Shown here piece by piece: positions 7,286 through 16,020 of a stretch of 64,000 bases of DNA. Position 1 is the stretch's first letter; every line of letters starts with the position of its first letter. The position numbers were made by a program, and so were the translations under genes. Source of the DNA: an uncultured Mesonia sp. (GTDB taxonomy: Bacteria; Bacteroidota; Bacteroidia; Flavobacteriales; Flavobacteriaceae); contig CANMOY010000001.1 in assembly GCA_947499595.1 (NCBI GenBank), positions 62,001-126,000 of the forward strand, in the 5' to 3' direction. The notes under the pieces were generated by a model that saw nothing but the letters and a program-made list of their open reading frames with translations, had not been told where the DNA came from and did not search any database.

Positions 7286-9283
7286 TTAGTTAGTAGAGTC
7301 ACCTTTTTGCTCTTCATAAAATTCTTCAGAGGGTTTTTCAACCACTTTACTGTCTTTTTTTGCAAATGGTCTCTCTCCAAAAATTTTCTCTAAATCATCT
7401 TTAAAAATCACTTCTTTTTCTAATAGTATTTCGGCTAGTTCACTTAATTTTTCTTTATGCTGCTCTAGCAAGTCAATAGCTCTTTGGTATTGCACCTCAA
7501 TAATATTAGAGATTTCTTTATCTATTAATTCTGAAGTTTTTTCACTATAAGGCTTTGTGAAAGTATATTCTGACTGTCCACTCGAATCGTAATAGGTTAG
7601 GTTGCCAATTTTCTCATTTAAACCGTATACGGTAACCATTGCTTTAGCTTGTTTGGTCACTTTTTCAAGGTCGCTTAAAGCTCCGGTAGAAATTTTATTA
7701 AATATTACTTTCTCAGCTGCGCGACCACCCATAGTGGCACACATTTCATCAAGCATTTGTTCTGGTCTTACAATTAAGCGTTCTTCGGGAAGATACCAAG
7801 CCGCTCCAAGAGATTGGCCTCTAGGAACAATGGTAACTTTAACCAAAGGAGCTGCATGTTCCAACATCCAACTTACTGTAGCGTGTCCAGCTTCATGATA
7901 AGCGATAGTCTTTTTCTCTTCTGGTGTAATAATTTTATTCTTTTTCTCAAGTCCTCCTACTATTCGATCTACAGCATCTAAGAAATCTTGCTTACCTACC
8001 GCTTTTTTTCCTTTTCTAGCAGCAATAAGCGCAGCTTCATTACAAACGTTGGCAATATCTGCTCCAGAGAAGCCTGGTGTTTGTTTGGCTAGGAATTCAA
8101 TATCTAGTTCATCATCTAGACGTTTTAATGGTCTAAGATGTACTTCGAAAATTTCTTTACGCTCTCTTAAGTCGGGTAGATCTACGTAGATTTGTCTATC
8201 AAAACGACCAGCTCGCATAAGAGCTTTGTCAAGAACATCTGCGCGGTTGGTGGCGGCCAAAACAATGACATTGGTATTGGTGCCAAAACCATCCATTTCG
8301 GTAAGTAACTGGTTCAGGGTGTTTTCTCTTTCGTCATTAGAACCAGAGAAGTTGTTTTTACCTCTTGCTCTACCAATTGCATCGATTTCGTCTATAAAAA
8401 TAATAGAAGGTGATTTTTCTTTTGCCTGTTTAAATAAGTCACGGACACGTGAAGCTCCAACCCCTACAAACATTTCTACAAAATCAGATCCTGATAACGA
8501 ATAAAACGGCACTTTGGCTTCTCCTGCTACCGCCTTAGCCAATAAGGTTTTACCTGTTCCTGGAGGACCAACTAAAAGTGCCCCCTTAGGTATCTTACCT
8601 CCTAATGATGTATATTTCTCTGGCTGTTTTAGAAAGTCAACGATCTCTTGAACCTCTTCTTTCGCCCCTTCTAGACCAGCTACATCTTTAAAGGACACTT
8701 TTACGTCTGTATTTTGGTCAAATAATTTTGCCTTAGATTTACCGATGTTGAAAATCTGACCACCAGGGCCACCGGCTCCACCGCCGCTCATTCGTCTCAT
8801 TATAAAAATCCACAACCCGATGATAAGAATAAAGGGCAGGAGTGTCCATAATAACTCCCCCCAAATATTGCTTTCGGTTTCAAAAGAAATATTTGCTTTG
8901 ACATCATATTCTTTTTCAATTCTTTCAATATCCTCCTGAAACTTTTCAAGACTTCCAAAATTAACCGTGTAATGAGGAGTTTCCCCTACCGCCAAAACAC
9001 CAGGATTTTCTTTACCTTTTTTTGCTAGCGATTCTTCTGCCTCGGGTGTAAGGTATACATTTGCTTTTTGAACATTCCGTATAACCACCAATTTCTTGAT
9101 GTTTCCATTCTTAAGGATTTCTTCAAATTTAGCCGGACTTATTTTTTCGGGTTCATTAAAGCCTCCTCCGCTAAAAAAGTTAATACCCAGAAATATAAGA
9201 ATGATACCGATATAAATCCAATAAGAATTAAATTTTGGTTTTTTGCCTTTTGGCTGATTTTTTTGCTGTTGTTGTTTAGCCAT
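7286..9283 (-). CDS. ftsH: ATP-dependent zinc metalloprotease FtsH
   Basis: This is the 665-residue membrane-anchored AAA+ protease that degrades misassembled membrane proteins and short-lived regulators. A first transmembrane segment at about residues 21-38 and a second at about 145-163 flank an extracytoplasmic domain. The AAA module carries Walker A GPPGTGKT (239-246), Walker B IIFIDEIDAIG and the SRH block with AGRFDRQ. The zinc protease motif HEAGH is at about 465. A charged C-terminal tail ends the protein. It lies 19 bases downstream of rsfS, the usual order in Flavobacteriia, and is followed by a hairpin terminator. Confidence 0.98.
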   Translation of the reverse strand: MAKQQQQKNQPKGKKPKFNSYWIYIGIILIFLGINFFSGGGFNEPEKISPAKFEEILKNGNIKKLVVIRNVQKANVYLTPEAEESLAKKGKENPGVLAVGETPHYTVNFGSLEKFQEDIERIEKEYDVKANISFETESNIWGELLWTLLPFILIIGLWIFIMRRMSGGGAGGPGGQIFNIGKSKAKLFDQNTDVKVSFKDVAGLEGAKEEVQEIVDFLKQPEKYTSLGGKIPKGALLVGPPGTGKTLLAKAVAGEAKVPFYSLSGSDFVEMFVGVGASRVRDLFKQAKEKSPSIIFIDEIDAIGRARGKNNFSGSNDERENTLNQLLTEMDGFGTNTNVIVLAATNRADVLDKALMRAGRFDRQIYVDLPDLRERKEIFEVHLRPLKRLDDELDIEFLAKQTPGFSGADIANVCNEAALIAARKGKKAVGKQDFLDAVDRIVGGLEKKNKIITPEEKKTIAYHEAGHATVSWMLEHAAPLVKVTIVPRGQSLGAAWYLPEERLIVRPEQMLDEMCATMGGRAAEKVIFNKISTGALSDLEKVTKQAKAMVTVYGLNEKIGNLTYYDSSGQSEYTFTKPYSEKTSELIDKEISNIIEVQYQRAIDLLEQHKEKLSELAEILLEKEVIFKDDLEKIFGERPFAKKDSKVVEKPSEEFYEEQKGDSTN

Positions 9284-9302
9284 TATTTATTGTACTAATA
9301 TT

Positions 9303-9674
9303 TTAATAATTGGTCTCAATTGCAGTAGTTTTAGCATCGCCCCAAAGACTCTCTATGTCATAAAACTCTCTGGTTTGTTTCTGGAAAACGTGAACGACAA
9401 TATCCACATAATCCATTAAAACCCATTCTGCGTTGTCTGTTCCTTCAATATGCCAAGGTTTATCTTTCAAACTTTTACTAACTACCTTTTGTATAGAATT
9501 TACTATCGCATTGACCTGGGTGTTTGAGTTACCACTGCAAATTACAAAGTAATCACAAACTGTATTTTCTATTTCTCTCAAATCCATTAAAACAATATCA
9601 TTGCCTTTAACGTCCTCAATCCCCTTAATTATGTGGGTAAGTAATAAGTCTGTGTTGCTGTTATCTTTTGTCAT
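9303..9674 (-). CDS. rsfS: Ribosomal silencing factor RsfS
   Basis: This 123-residue protein belongs to the RsfS/Iojap family, which binds ribosomal protein uL14 and keeps 50S and 30S subunits apart during starvation. Characteristic blocks are DYFVICSGNSNTQVNAI, WHIEGTDNAEWVLMDYVDIVVHVF and the terminal REFYDIESLWGDA. It is first in the rsfS-ftsH unit. A TAACTTTG -7 element lies on the minus strand at 9704-9697, about 23 bases before the start codon; no convincing -33 TTG is visible. Confidence 0.95.
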   Translation of the reverse strand: MTKDNSNTDLLLTHIIKGIEDVKGNDIVLMDLREIENTVCDYFVICSGNSNTQVNAIVNSIQKVVSKSLKDKPWHIEGTDNAEWVLMDYVDIVVHVFQKQTREFYDIESLWGDAKTTAIETNY

Positions 9675-9771
9675 TCAATTAATTTTCAAATTTTGGCAAA
9701 GTTATAACTTTTAATGCTCTTTTAGCACAGTTAACAAAAAGTTATATTTACTTTAGTGCTTTATTTTAGAT

Positions 9772-10503
9772 ATGCACATAATCAAAGTTCATACCACCCC
9801 CTCAACCAATACTTATCTTAAAGAATTTTATCGATCCTACAAACAAGACGAACCTGTTTTGGTAAGTTGTCGAAATCAGACGCAAGGAAGAGGGCAACTA
9901 GGCGCAAAATGGGAATCTATTGCTCATAAAAACCTAGCATTTAGTCTATTAATGCCCAATTTGAATTTACCGATTAAAGATAGTTTTAAAATAAGTATGC
10001 TTGCAGCAATAGCTATTCATTCGGTTTTACAGGAGGAAGTTGATGCTAACTGGAAGATAAAATGGCCAAACGACATTTTGGCAGATAGTAAAAAAATTTC
10101 GGGAATTTTAATTGAAAATATTATTGTAGGTAAACAAATTAAAGGAAGTGTGATAGGTGTGGGGGTGAATGTAAATCAATCTGATTTTGGAGATTTACCT
10201 CAAGCTAGCTCATTGTGTTTGCTTAAAAATAAACTATTTGATCTAGATGTTTTAGAAACGAAATTGGCGAACCATCTAAAAAATGAAATGGAAAAATTTT
10301 TAAATGAATCATTTGATTTTTTAAGGGCAAAATATCACCAAACCCTGTTTAAAAGAAATGAGGTTGCTGTTTTTGAATTTCCGAATGGAGAAAAGATTTC
10401 AGGTATAATAAAAAGCGTCTCTCCAGAAGGCCTTTTACAAGTACTTTTAGAGGACGCCAAAATTCGTGAGTTTAACCTGAAAGAGGTAAAATTGCTTTAT
10501 TAG
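9772..10503 (+). CDS. birA: Biotin--[acetyl-CoA carboxylase] ligase
   Basis: This 243-residue enzyme activates biotin to biotinyl-AMP and transfers it to biotin carboxyl carrier proteins. The biotin/ATP-binding loop appears as TQGRGQLGAKW, followed by KIKWPNDIL and the KKISGILIE block with the catalytic Lys. A small C-terminal domain follows. The N-terminal helix-turn-helix of E. coli BirA is missing, so this is a monofunctional ligase, not a repressor. It diverges from rsfS across 97 bases and converges on the SRPBCC gene with a 4-base overlap at the 3' ends. Confidence 0.93.
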   Translation: MHIIKVHTTPSTNTYLKEFYRSYKQDEPVLVSCRNQTQGRGQLGAKWESIAHKNLAFSLLMPNLNLPIKDSFKISMLAAIAIHSVLQEEVDANWKIKWPNDILADSKKISGILIENIIVGKQIKGSVIGVGVNVNQSDFGDLPQASSLCLLKNKLFDLDVLETKLANHLKNEMEKFLNESFDFLRAKYHQTLFKRNEVAVFEFPNGEKISGIIKSVSPEGLLQVLLEDAKIREFNLKEVKLLY

Positions 10504-10898
10504 AGTTTGCTTAAATTTTCGGCAAGTGTATTAATAAAGTTTTTAAGTGGTGATTTTATCATCATACTCATCATGGGGTTAAAATTACCTTCAAATTGAA
10601 GCTGTACATAGCTTTTATTTTCGGCTTGACTATCTTCCTCGATTAAGGCAATCAATGAAAAAGGTAGTTTTTCACTTTTTGCTCCTAGCGTAATTTTATC
10701 ATAGGCTTGCTTTTCTTTAATCAGTAATTTGATTTCTGGCATTCCTTTTAACTGAAAAAGAAAACTATCATCTCCAGTGGTTTCAAATTTTTGAATAGAA
10801 GATGGCATGATTTTTTCAAAATTATCCACTTTAAGTAAAAATTGAAATAGCTCTTCCTGGCTTTTATTTACGTGTACTTTATCTGTTTCTAGTTGCAT
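10500..10898 (-). CDS. SRPBCC-fold protein
   Basis: A 132-residue protein with the helix-grip layout of the SRPBCC/START-like superfamily: VHVNKSQEELFQFLLKVDNFEKIMP at the front, alternating strands, and a long C-terminal helix (MIKSPLKNFINTLAENL). Such proteins bind hydrophobic ligands or act in lipid and coenzyme pathways, but no ligand can be read from the sequence. It starts 4 bases after the pyrE stop on the same strand, so the two are cotranscribed; this pairing recurs in Flavobacteriaceae from memory. Function unknown. Confidence 0.75.
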   Translation of the reverse strand: MQLETDKVHVNKSQEELFQFLLKVDNFEKIMPSSIQKFETTGDDSFLFQLKGMPEIKLLIKEKQAYDKITLGAKSEKLPFSLIALIEEDSQAENKSYVQLQFEGNFNPMMSMMIKSPLKNFINTLAENLSKL

Positions 10899-10902
10899 GA
10901 TT

Positions 10903-11550
10903 TTATTTATTTGGGTTCCACTCTGCGGGGTTGGTGCGCCAATTTTTTAGAGTTTCTAATTCTTTATCGTTTAAATACTTGGTGTCGTAGGCTTGCTGAA
11001 TTAGGTTTTCATAATTGCTTAATACGTGCACATCAAGGTTTTTATCTAGGAAGTTTTGTTGAGCGATATCAAATCCGTAACTGAAAATAGCGAACATACC
11101 CTTAATAGTTGCGCCACCTTTTTCTAAAGCTTTAACAGCATTTAAGCTGCTCTTTCCTGTACTGATTAGGTCTTCAATAACAACAACTTTTGCGCCTTTA
11201 TCTAAATGACCTTCAATTTGGTTTTGTCTTCCATGTTTTTTTGCTTCTGGTCTAACATAAACAAAAGGTAGACCTAGGTATTCTGCTACTAGCATGCCAA
11301 TGCCAATCGCTCCGGTAGCAACACCTGCGATAACGTCTGGTAAGCCGTAGTGCTGCTCTAATTGTTTGGCTATATTTTCTCTTACGTAATTACGGATGGG
11401 AGGATAAGACAAAATTATCCGGTTATCGCAATAAATCGGCGATTTCCATCCGCTTGCCCACGTAAAAGGTTCTTGTGGTTCTAATTTAATTGCTTTTATT
11501 TGTAAAAGTAATTCGGCTGTTTTTTTGGCCGTGTCTTTATCTAAAATCAT
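10903..11550 (-). CDS. pyrE: Orotate phosphoribosyltransferase
   Basis: This 215-residue enzyme joins orotate to PRPP to form OMP, the fifth step of pyrimidine synthesis. The PRPP-binding motif is VVVIEDLISTGKSS; upstream are FTWASGWKSPIYCDNR, typical of PyrE, and PDVIAGVATGAIG. The flexible catalytic loop RPEAKKHG is also present. It forms a two-gene unit with the SRPBCC gene. Its start codon is only 4 bases from that of the divergent Nudix gene, so its promoter must lie inside that gene's coding region. Confidence 0.96.
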   Translation of the reverse strand: MILDKDTAKKTAELLLQIKAIKLEPQEPFTWASGWKSPIYCDNRIILSYPPIRNYVRENIAKQLEQHYGLPDVIAGVATGAIGIGMLVAEYLGLPFVYVRPEAKKHGRQNQIEGHLDKGAKVVVIEDLISTGKSSLNAVKALEKGGATIKGMFAIFSYGFDIAQQNFLDKNLDVHVLSNYENLIQQAYDTKYLNDKELETLKNWRTNPAEWNPNK

Positions 11551-11554
11551 AACG

Positions 11555-12178
11555 ATGTATAAAATATTTGTAAATGATCATCCTATTTTGCTGTCGGCAA
11601 ATCCAGAAATGGAATCTCCCTATACTTCTATTCCAATTCAAGCCGCTAAGATAAAACGTATTATTAAAAAAGTAGGCAAAGGCGAACTAAAATATGTGAA
11701 TCTTTATCATAAAAGCGATAAGAAAGCATTAAACTACTTTAAAAAGAAGCTAAAGACGATTAAAGCTGGTGGGGGAGTGGTGACCAATCCTAAACAGGAG
11801 ATTCTATTTATTTACAGAAATAAAAAATGGGATTTGCCCAAGGGGAAAGCCGAAAAAAATGAGACTATAGAATTGACAGCCCTGAGGGAGGTTGAGGAGG
11901 AAACAATGGTTGAAGGCTTAAAAATAGATCATTTTCTTACCAAAACTTATCATATTTTAAAGCGAAATGGCACTTATAAGTTAAAAGAAACCTTTTGGTA
12001 TAAGATGAGTACCGATTATCAGGGACCTTTGTATCCTCAATTAAATGAAGGTATTACTAAGGTGAAGTGGAAAAATGCTGAGAAAACACAAAAAGCATTA
12101 CAAAAATCTTATGCCAATATTGTTGAATTACTCAATCAAAAAAAGAATTTATTCCAACCGGAAAATAGGGTAAAGTAA
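11555..12178 (+). CDS. Nudix hydrolase
   Basis: The 207-residue protein carries a Nudix box at its centre: GKAEKNETIELTALREVEEE, with the glutamates that hold the metal. The end of the box reads TMV where the consensus has xGU, so the conserved Gly is replaced by Met. An N-terminal domain of about 70 residues precedes it. I chose the ATG at 11555 (MYKIF); a longer TTG-started frame would overlap the pyrE start. The substrate cannot be read. The 3' end overlaps the convergent M14 peptidase gene by 30 bases. Confidence 0.88.
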   Translation: MYKIFVNDHPILLSANPEMESPYTSIPIQAAKIKRIIKKVGKGELKYVNLYHKSDKKALNYFKKKLKTIKAGGGVVTNPKQEILFIYRNKKWDLPKGKAEKNETIELTALREVEEETMVEGLKIDHFLTKTYHILKRNGTYKLKETFWYKMSTDYQGPLYPQLNEGITKVKWKNAEKTQKALQKSYANIVELLNQKKNLFQPENRVK

Positions 12179-13912
12179 GTGAGCTTTCTCATAGTGTTTA
12201 GATTGCTTATGCAGCCAATCTAATTGCTGGTATGCATTTGCCTTAAAGTTGGGGTCAGTCGCTTTTTTTGCTTCAAAGGCTCTTTTTAAATCGGGAATCT
12301 CTCTAAGTAGTTCAGCTGCTGTTTGATCAAAAACATAAGGAGAGAAATGTTCTTTTTGCTGTAAGACACTATCAAAGAAATTCCAATTGAAAAATGAATC
12401 TGGAGCCGTTGGCTCTAAAGTTTCTAAAATATAATTTATACCAGGTTGTCTTGCAGGTACCCAAATATCTCCTTTTCTTACTTGCTTTAAAATTTTTTCT
12501 TTTTGGATTTTTGTTTCGTAATGCAAATAATGCCCTTCAAATGGCTTGCTGAGTGTTTTAAAGTCTTTTACTCTGTATGCTGTTACTTCCAATAGAGTGT
12601 CTTTTTGGGCAGGTTCAAGAATTATTTCATTCGCTTTAAGTCTTGCAATTACACCTTGCCAAGCTTGAGGGATTAAATAAGCTTTGGGCACGCGTATACT
12701 GTCTTTAGCGATGTAATGGTTATAAAATGGTATTTCTTCCGTGTAAGGCTGAGAATCATCATAGTACAATTGATCTAACCCTGTTACCTCACTTTTTTGG
12801 ATATAACTTTTAAATCCTTTAAATGATAAAGTTGAAGAATTTGATTTATCTAATTTAAAATTGGTTTTATGCCATTTTTTATTTTGATGAAATGCAGTAT
12901 TCCTTGCTTTTAATTCCTTTATTTGTTGATGATAATCCTCGCTTATTTCTAGGCAAGATAGCATATAATCATAAGTAGCGCTAACCCTTTTTTTGTAATC
13001 TTTAAGCATATGAGTTTCTACAGTTATTCCTAAAGTGTTGAATAGGCTAGCATAACCTACCGAATACCTGGGCAGGTCAAGAAATTGATCAAAACCTTGT
13101 TCTGGGCTTTTTCCAAATACATTTACATAAGGGGTTACCTCCCAATTTTTTAAAAGTAATCTTTTCTTTATTTCTTTTTGAAATTCATCTGCTAGAAATG
13201 TGCCTAAGGGTCCGTCTAATTTTTGTTCTTGCGTAATCAAATGCGTTAGCGTGTATTGGTAATTTGCGCCGTTAGTTACGTGATTATCTAAAAAAACAGC
13301 CGGTTTCAAATAGTGAAATATTTTTGTAAAACCCATGGCGTTTTGACTGTCGGCTTTGATGAAATCTCTGTTTAAATCATAATTTTTGGCGTTTCCTCTA
13401 AAGCCATAAGCCTCAGGCCCATTTTGGTTTGTTCGGCTGTATTTATTTCTGTTTAATGCGCCTCCCACATTGTAAATTGGTATGGTGGCAATTATCGTAT
13501 TTTTAGGAGAATCAATCTTATTTTGCGCAAGATCTCTAAAAAACATCATGCTGGCGTCAATTCCGTCTGTCTCGCCCGGGTGAATGCCGTTGTTAACAAG
13601 CATTACTAATTTTTCTTGAAAAGCTTTGGGAGTAAATACGGCAGTAGGGTTAAAAACAACTAAATTCAAAGGTTTACCACTATCGGTAAAACCCATTTCG
13701 CGTATGGAAACCGAAGGAAATTGTTGCGCGAGATTTTGATAAAAAGTGATTACTTCTTGGTAGGTGGCTGTTTTTGAGCCATTTGATTTTTCGAAAGTTG
13801 TTTCGAAATCAAACTTTTCTTCTGCTTTGATATATTTTGAGAAATCACAACTAATTAAGCTCGATAGCCCAAATACTAGGAAGATTAAATAAAAAGTATT
13901 TTTGCTTTTCAT
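12149..13912 (-). CDS. M14-family zinc carboxypeptidase, lipoprotein
   Basis: A 587-residue secreted peptidase. The N-terminus is a lipoprotein signal with lipobox LISC (Cys22). The metal site of M14 peptidases is seen in HPGETDG (His and Glu ligands), with the third ligand probably in DNHVTNG. VETHM may supply the catalytic Glu. A long C-terminal region of about 230 residues has no recognised domain. It would trim peptides at the cell surface or in the periplasm. It follows coaD by 2 bases in the unit ddl-coaD-M14; the coupling to coaD looks like convenience rather than shared pathway. Confidence 0.85.
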   Translation of the reverse strand: MKSKNTFYLIFLVFGLSSLISCDFSKYIKAEEKFDFETTFEKSNGSKTATYQEVITFYQNLAQQFPSVSIREMGFTDSGKPLNLVVFNPTAVFTPKAFQEKLVMLVNNGIHPGETDGIDASMMFFRDLAQNKIDSPKNTIIATIPIYNVGGALNRNKYSRTNQNGPEAYGFRGNAKNYDLNRDFIKADSQNAMGFTKIFHYLKPAVFLDNHVTNGANYQYTLTHLITQEQKLDGPLGTFLADEFQKEIKKRLLLKNWEVTPYVNVFGKSPEQGFDQFLDLPRYSVGYASLFNTLGITVETHMLKDYKKRVSATYDYMLSCLEISEDYHQQIKELKARNTAFHQNKKWHKTNFKLDKSNSSTLSFKGFKSYIQKSEVTGLDQLYYDDSQPYTEEIPFYNHYIAKDSIRVPKAYLIPQAWQGVIARLKANEIILEPAQKDTLLEVTAYRVKDFKTLSKPFEGHYLHYETKIQKEKILKQVRKGDIWVPARQPGINYILETLEPTAPDSFFNWNFFDSVLQQKEHFSPYVFDQTAAELLREIPDLKRAFEAKKATDPNFKANAYQQLDWLHKQSKHYEKAHLLYPIFRLE

Positions 13913-13914
13913 TG

Positions 13915-14373
13915 CTATTTGTTTATTCGCACGGCATTAGGCACTAAAACGGTATAATCTCCATTATTTCGAATGACATCTCTAACTATAGAAGAAGAGA
14001 TGTAGCTTTTTCCACTTGATGTAAGTAGAAATAAAGTTTCTATGCTAGATAATTTTCTATTGGTGTGTGCTATTGCTTTTTCAAATTCAAAATCGGCCGG
14101 ATTTCTTAAGCCTCTTAAAATAAAATCTGCATTTTGTGCTTTGCAAAAATCGATTGTTAAACCTTTGTAGGGCATTACCTTGATTTTTTTCTCGTGCTCG
14201 AAGGTTTTATTTAGAAATTCTATACGCTCATCTAGACTGAACATGTATTTTTTTTCGGCATTTACGCCAATAGCCAAGATGATTTCGTCAAAAAGTGTAA
14301 GACCGCGTTCTATTATATCGTAATGTCCAAGAGTTATAGGGTCAAACGACCCTGGAAATACTGCTCTACGCAT
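13915..14373 (-). CDS. coaD: Phosphopantetheine adenylyltransferase
   Basis: This 152-residue enzyme performs the fourth step of coenzyme A synthesis, adenylating 4'-phosphopantetheine. The nucleotidyltransferase signature GSFDPITLGH is at residues 8-17, DFILRGLRNPADFEFE marks the CoaD family, and the ISSSIVRDV motif lies near the end. The start is ATG (MRRAVFPG). It lies 27 bases downstream of ddl and 2 bases upstream of the M14 peptidase gene. Confidence 0.97.
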   Translation of the reverse strand: MRRAVFPGSFDPITLGHYDIIERGLTLFDEIILAIGVNAEKKYMFSLDERIEFLNKTFEHEKKIKVMPYKGLTIDFCKAQNADFILRGLRNPADFEFEKAIAHTNRKLSSIETLFLLTSSGKSYISSSIVRDVIRNNGDYTVLVPNAVRINK

Positions 14374-14400
14374 ATTTTTTAGTTTAAAGTTACAAAAAAA

Positions 14401-15381
14401 TTATCGATTGCTAATGGCCCTTTCTATACAAGCTCCAAATACTTCTTTCAAGCTTAAATTGGCTGCTTTAATTTGTTGGGGAAGAATACTAGCTTCGCTC
14501 AATCCTGGGCAGGTGTTTACTTCAATAAAATGAGGTTCGCCCTGGTGGAATATAAATTCGGCTCTACTTAAGCCTTTTAATTTAAGTTTCTTGTAGACTT
14601 TAATAGCCAATTCCTGAACTTTTTGGGTGTCTTTATCACCAATTCTTGCAGGGGTAATCTCTTGGGACTCGCCCAAATATTTGGCCTTATAATCAAAAAA
14701 CTCATTTTCACTTACGATTTCGGTCACCGGTAAGGCTATAATCTCACCTTGGTATTGTATCACTCCTACCGAAACTTCTGTGCCCGATAAATAGGCTTCA
14801 ATAATAACTTCATCGTCTTGTTTCAAAGCATGGTTGATAGCCGATTGAATTTCTGATTTTTCTTTTACCTTAGTAACTCCAAAACTACTTCCCGCTTTAT
14901 TGGCCTTTATAAAGCAAGGCAAGCCAACCTTTTTGATTATTTCTTCCTCATCAATAGCATCACCATCATTATAAAAATAATTTTTTGCGGTTGGAATTTG
15001 GTATGCATTTAAAACACTAATACAGTCCCTTTTATTAAAACTAAGAGCTGCAGGATAAAAATCACAACTGGTTTGAGGAATATTGACTGTTTGCAAATAG
15101 GCTGCAAAAAGGCCATCCTCGCCTGGAGTTCCATGAATGATATTAAAAACCGCATCAAATTGTGTTTTGTCACCATCCTTGGTAAAAGAGAAATCTCTTT
15201 TATTGATAGGATACTTTTCACCATCGGGCATAACCACTTCCCAAGCATTGGTTGTGATATGTACAGCATAAGGGATATAGTGGTTTTTATCGAGATGTTT
15301 TATAACTAAGGAGCCACTATTGATAGAAATTTGAGCCTCGTTGGAATAACCGCCCATGGCGACAGCAATTTTTTTTTTCAT
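14401..15381 (-). CDS. ddl: D-alanine--D-alanine ligase
   Basis: This 326-residue ATP-grasp enzyme makes the D-Ala-D-Ala dipeptide for peptidoglycan. Seen in the sequence are the N-terminal GGYSNEAQISINSG, the HGTPGEDG loop, the ATP-grasp elements KANKAGSSFGV and EAYLSGTEVSVGV, and the metal/substrate block EVNTCPGLSEASI. It heads the ddl-coaD-M14 unit and diverges from the PASTA-protein gene across 69 bases, an arrangement that groups two cell-wall functions. Confidence 0.97.
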   Translation of the reverse strand: MKKKIAVAMGGYSNEAQISINSGSLVIKHLDKNHYIPYAVHITTNAWEVVMPDGEKYPINKRDFSFTKDGDKTQFDAVFNIIHGTPGEDGLFAAYLQTVNIPQTSCDFYPAALSFNKRDCISVLNAYQIPTAKNYFYNDGDAIDEEEIIKKVGLPCFIKANKAGSSFGVTKVKEKSEIQSAINHALKQDDEVIIEAYLSGTEVSVGVIQYQGEIIALPVTEIVSENEFFDYKAKYLGESQEITPARIGDKDTQKVQELAIKVYKKLKLKGLSRAEFIFHQGEPHFIEVNTCPGLSEASILPQQIKAANLSLKEVFGACIERAISNR

Positions 15382-15422
15382 AAACCAAATTTATAACTAA
15401 CACAAAAATACGGGTGTTTTTA

Positions 15423-15430
15423 TATCTTTG
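15423..15430 (+). promoter_or_regulatory. -7 element before the PASTA gene
   Basis: TATCTTTG matches TAnnTTTG and lies 20 bases before the ATG. I see no TTG at the expected -33 distance, so only the -7 half is supported. Confidence 0.4.
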
Positions 15431-15450
15431 CCTAATAATTCAAAAGAATA

Positions 15451-16020
15451 ATGAAATTATTTCGATTCCTATTTAGTAAGCTCTTTGTTTACCAGTTGCT
15501 TATAGCCTTATTGCTGATTTTTATAATTGTGTTTGCCGCTTTAAGTTGGTTAGATAGTACCACTAATCACGATCAGCGTATAGAGGTGCCAGACCTATCA
15601 AAGCTCTCTTTGGAAGTTGTAGAACAAGAACTTGAGGCTTATAATTTGCGTTATGTAGTAGTTGACAGTGCAAACTACAACCCTGATTACCCTATATATT
15701 CGGTTATAGAACAAAACCCGAAGCCTGGTAAAAATGTGAAAGAAAACAGGAAAATATACCTTACCCTTAACCCTTCGGGTTACGCTAAAATTGAAATTCC
15801 CGAGATTGAGGGAAGAACAAAAAGGCAAGTGATTCCTACTTTGAAATCAATTGGCTTTGAAATAGGAGAAATCACCTATAAGCCCAATTTAGCAAAAGAT
15901 GCCGTTATTGGCTTGCGACACAATGGAAAAGCCGTAAAAGCAGGAGAACGCCTACCAAAAACATCTGTAATTGATTTGGTTTTAGGAGATGGAAGTAGAA
16001 ATTATAATAGCGAGGAATAA
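15451..16020 (+). CDS. PASTA-domain membrane protein
   Basis: A 189-residue single-pass protein: a short cytoplasmic tail, a transmembrane helix at about residues 13-33, then two PASTA repeats outside (IEVPDLSKLSLEVVEQELEA... and IEIPEIEGRTKRQVIPTL...) and a partial third segment. PASTA domains bind muropeptides or beta-lactam-like ligands. Here there is no kinase or transpeptidase attached. It lies between ddl and an rluD-type gene, whose ATG overlaps this stop by one base, so the two are coupled. A peptidoglycan-sensing role is inferred only. Confidence 0.87.
   Translation: MKLFRFLFSKLFVYQLLIALLLIFIIVFAALSWLDSTTNHDQRIEVPDLSKLSLEVVEQELEAYNLRYVVVDSANYNPDYPIYSVIEQNPKPGKNVKENRKIYLTLNPSGYAKIEIPEIEGRTKRQVIPTLKSIGFEIGEITYKPNLAKDAVIGLRHNGKAVKAGERLPKTSVIDLVLGDGSRNYNSEE

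Noticed and set aside
11525-11554. Longer N-terminus for the Nudix protein from TTG
   Set aside because: It would overlap the pyrE coding start and add residues with no family support; the ATG at 11555 fits better.
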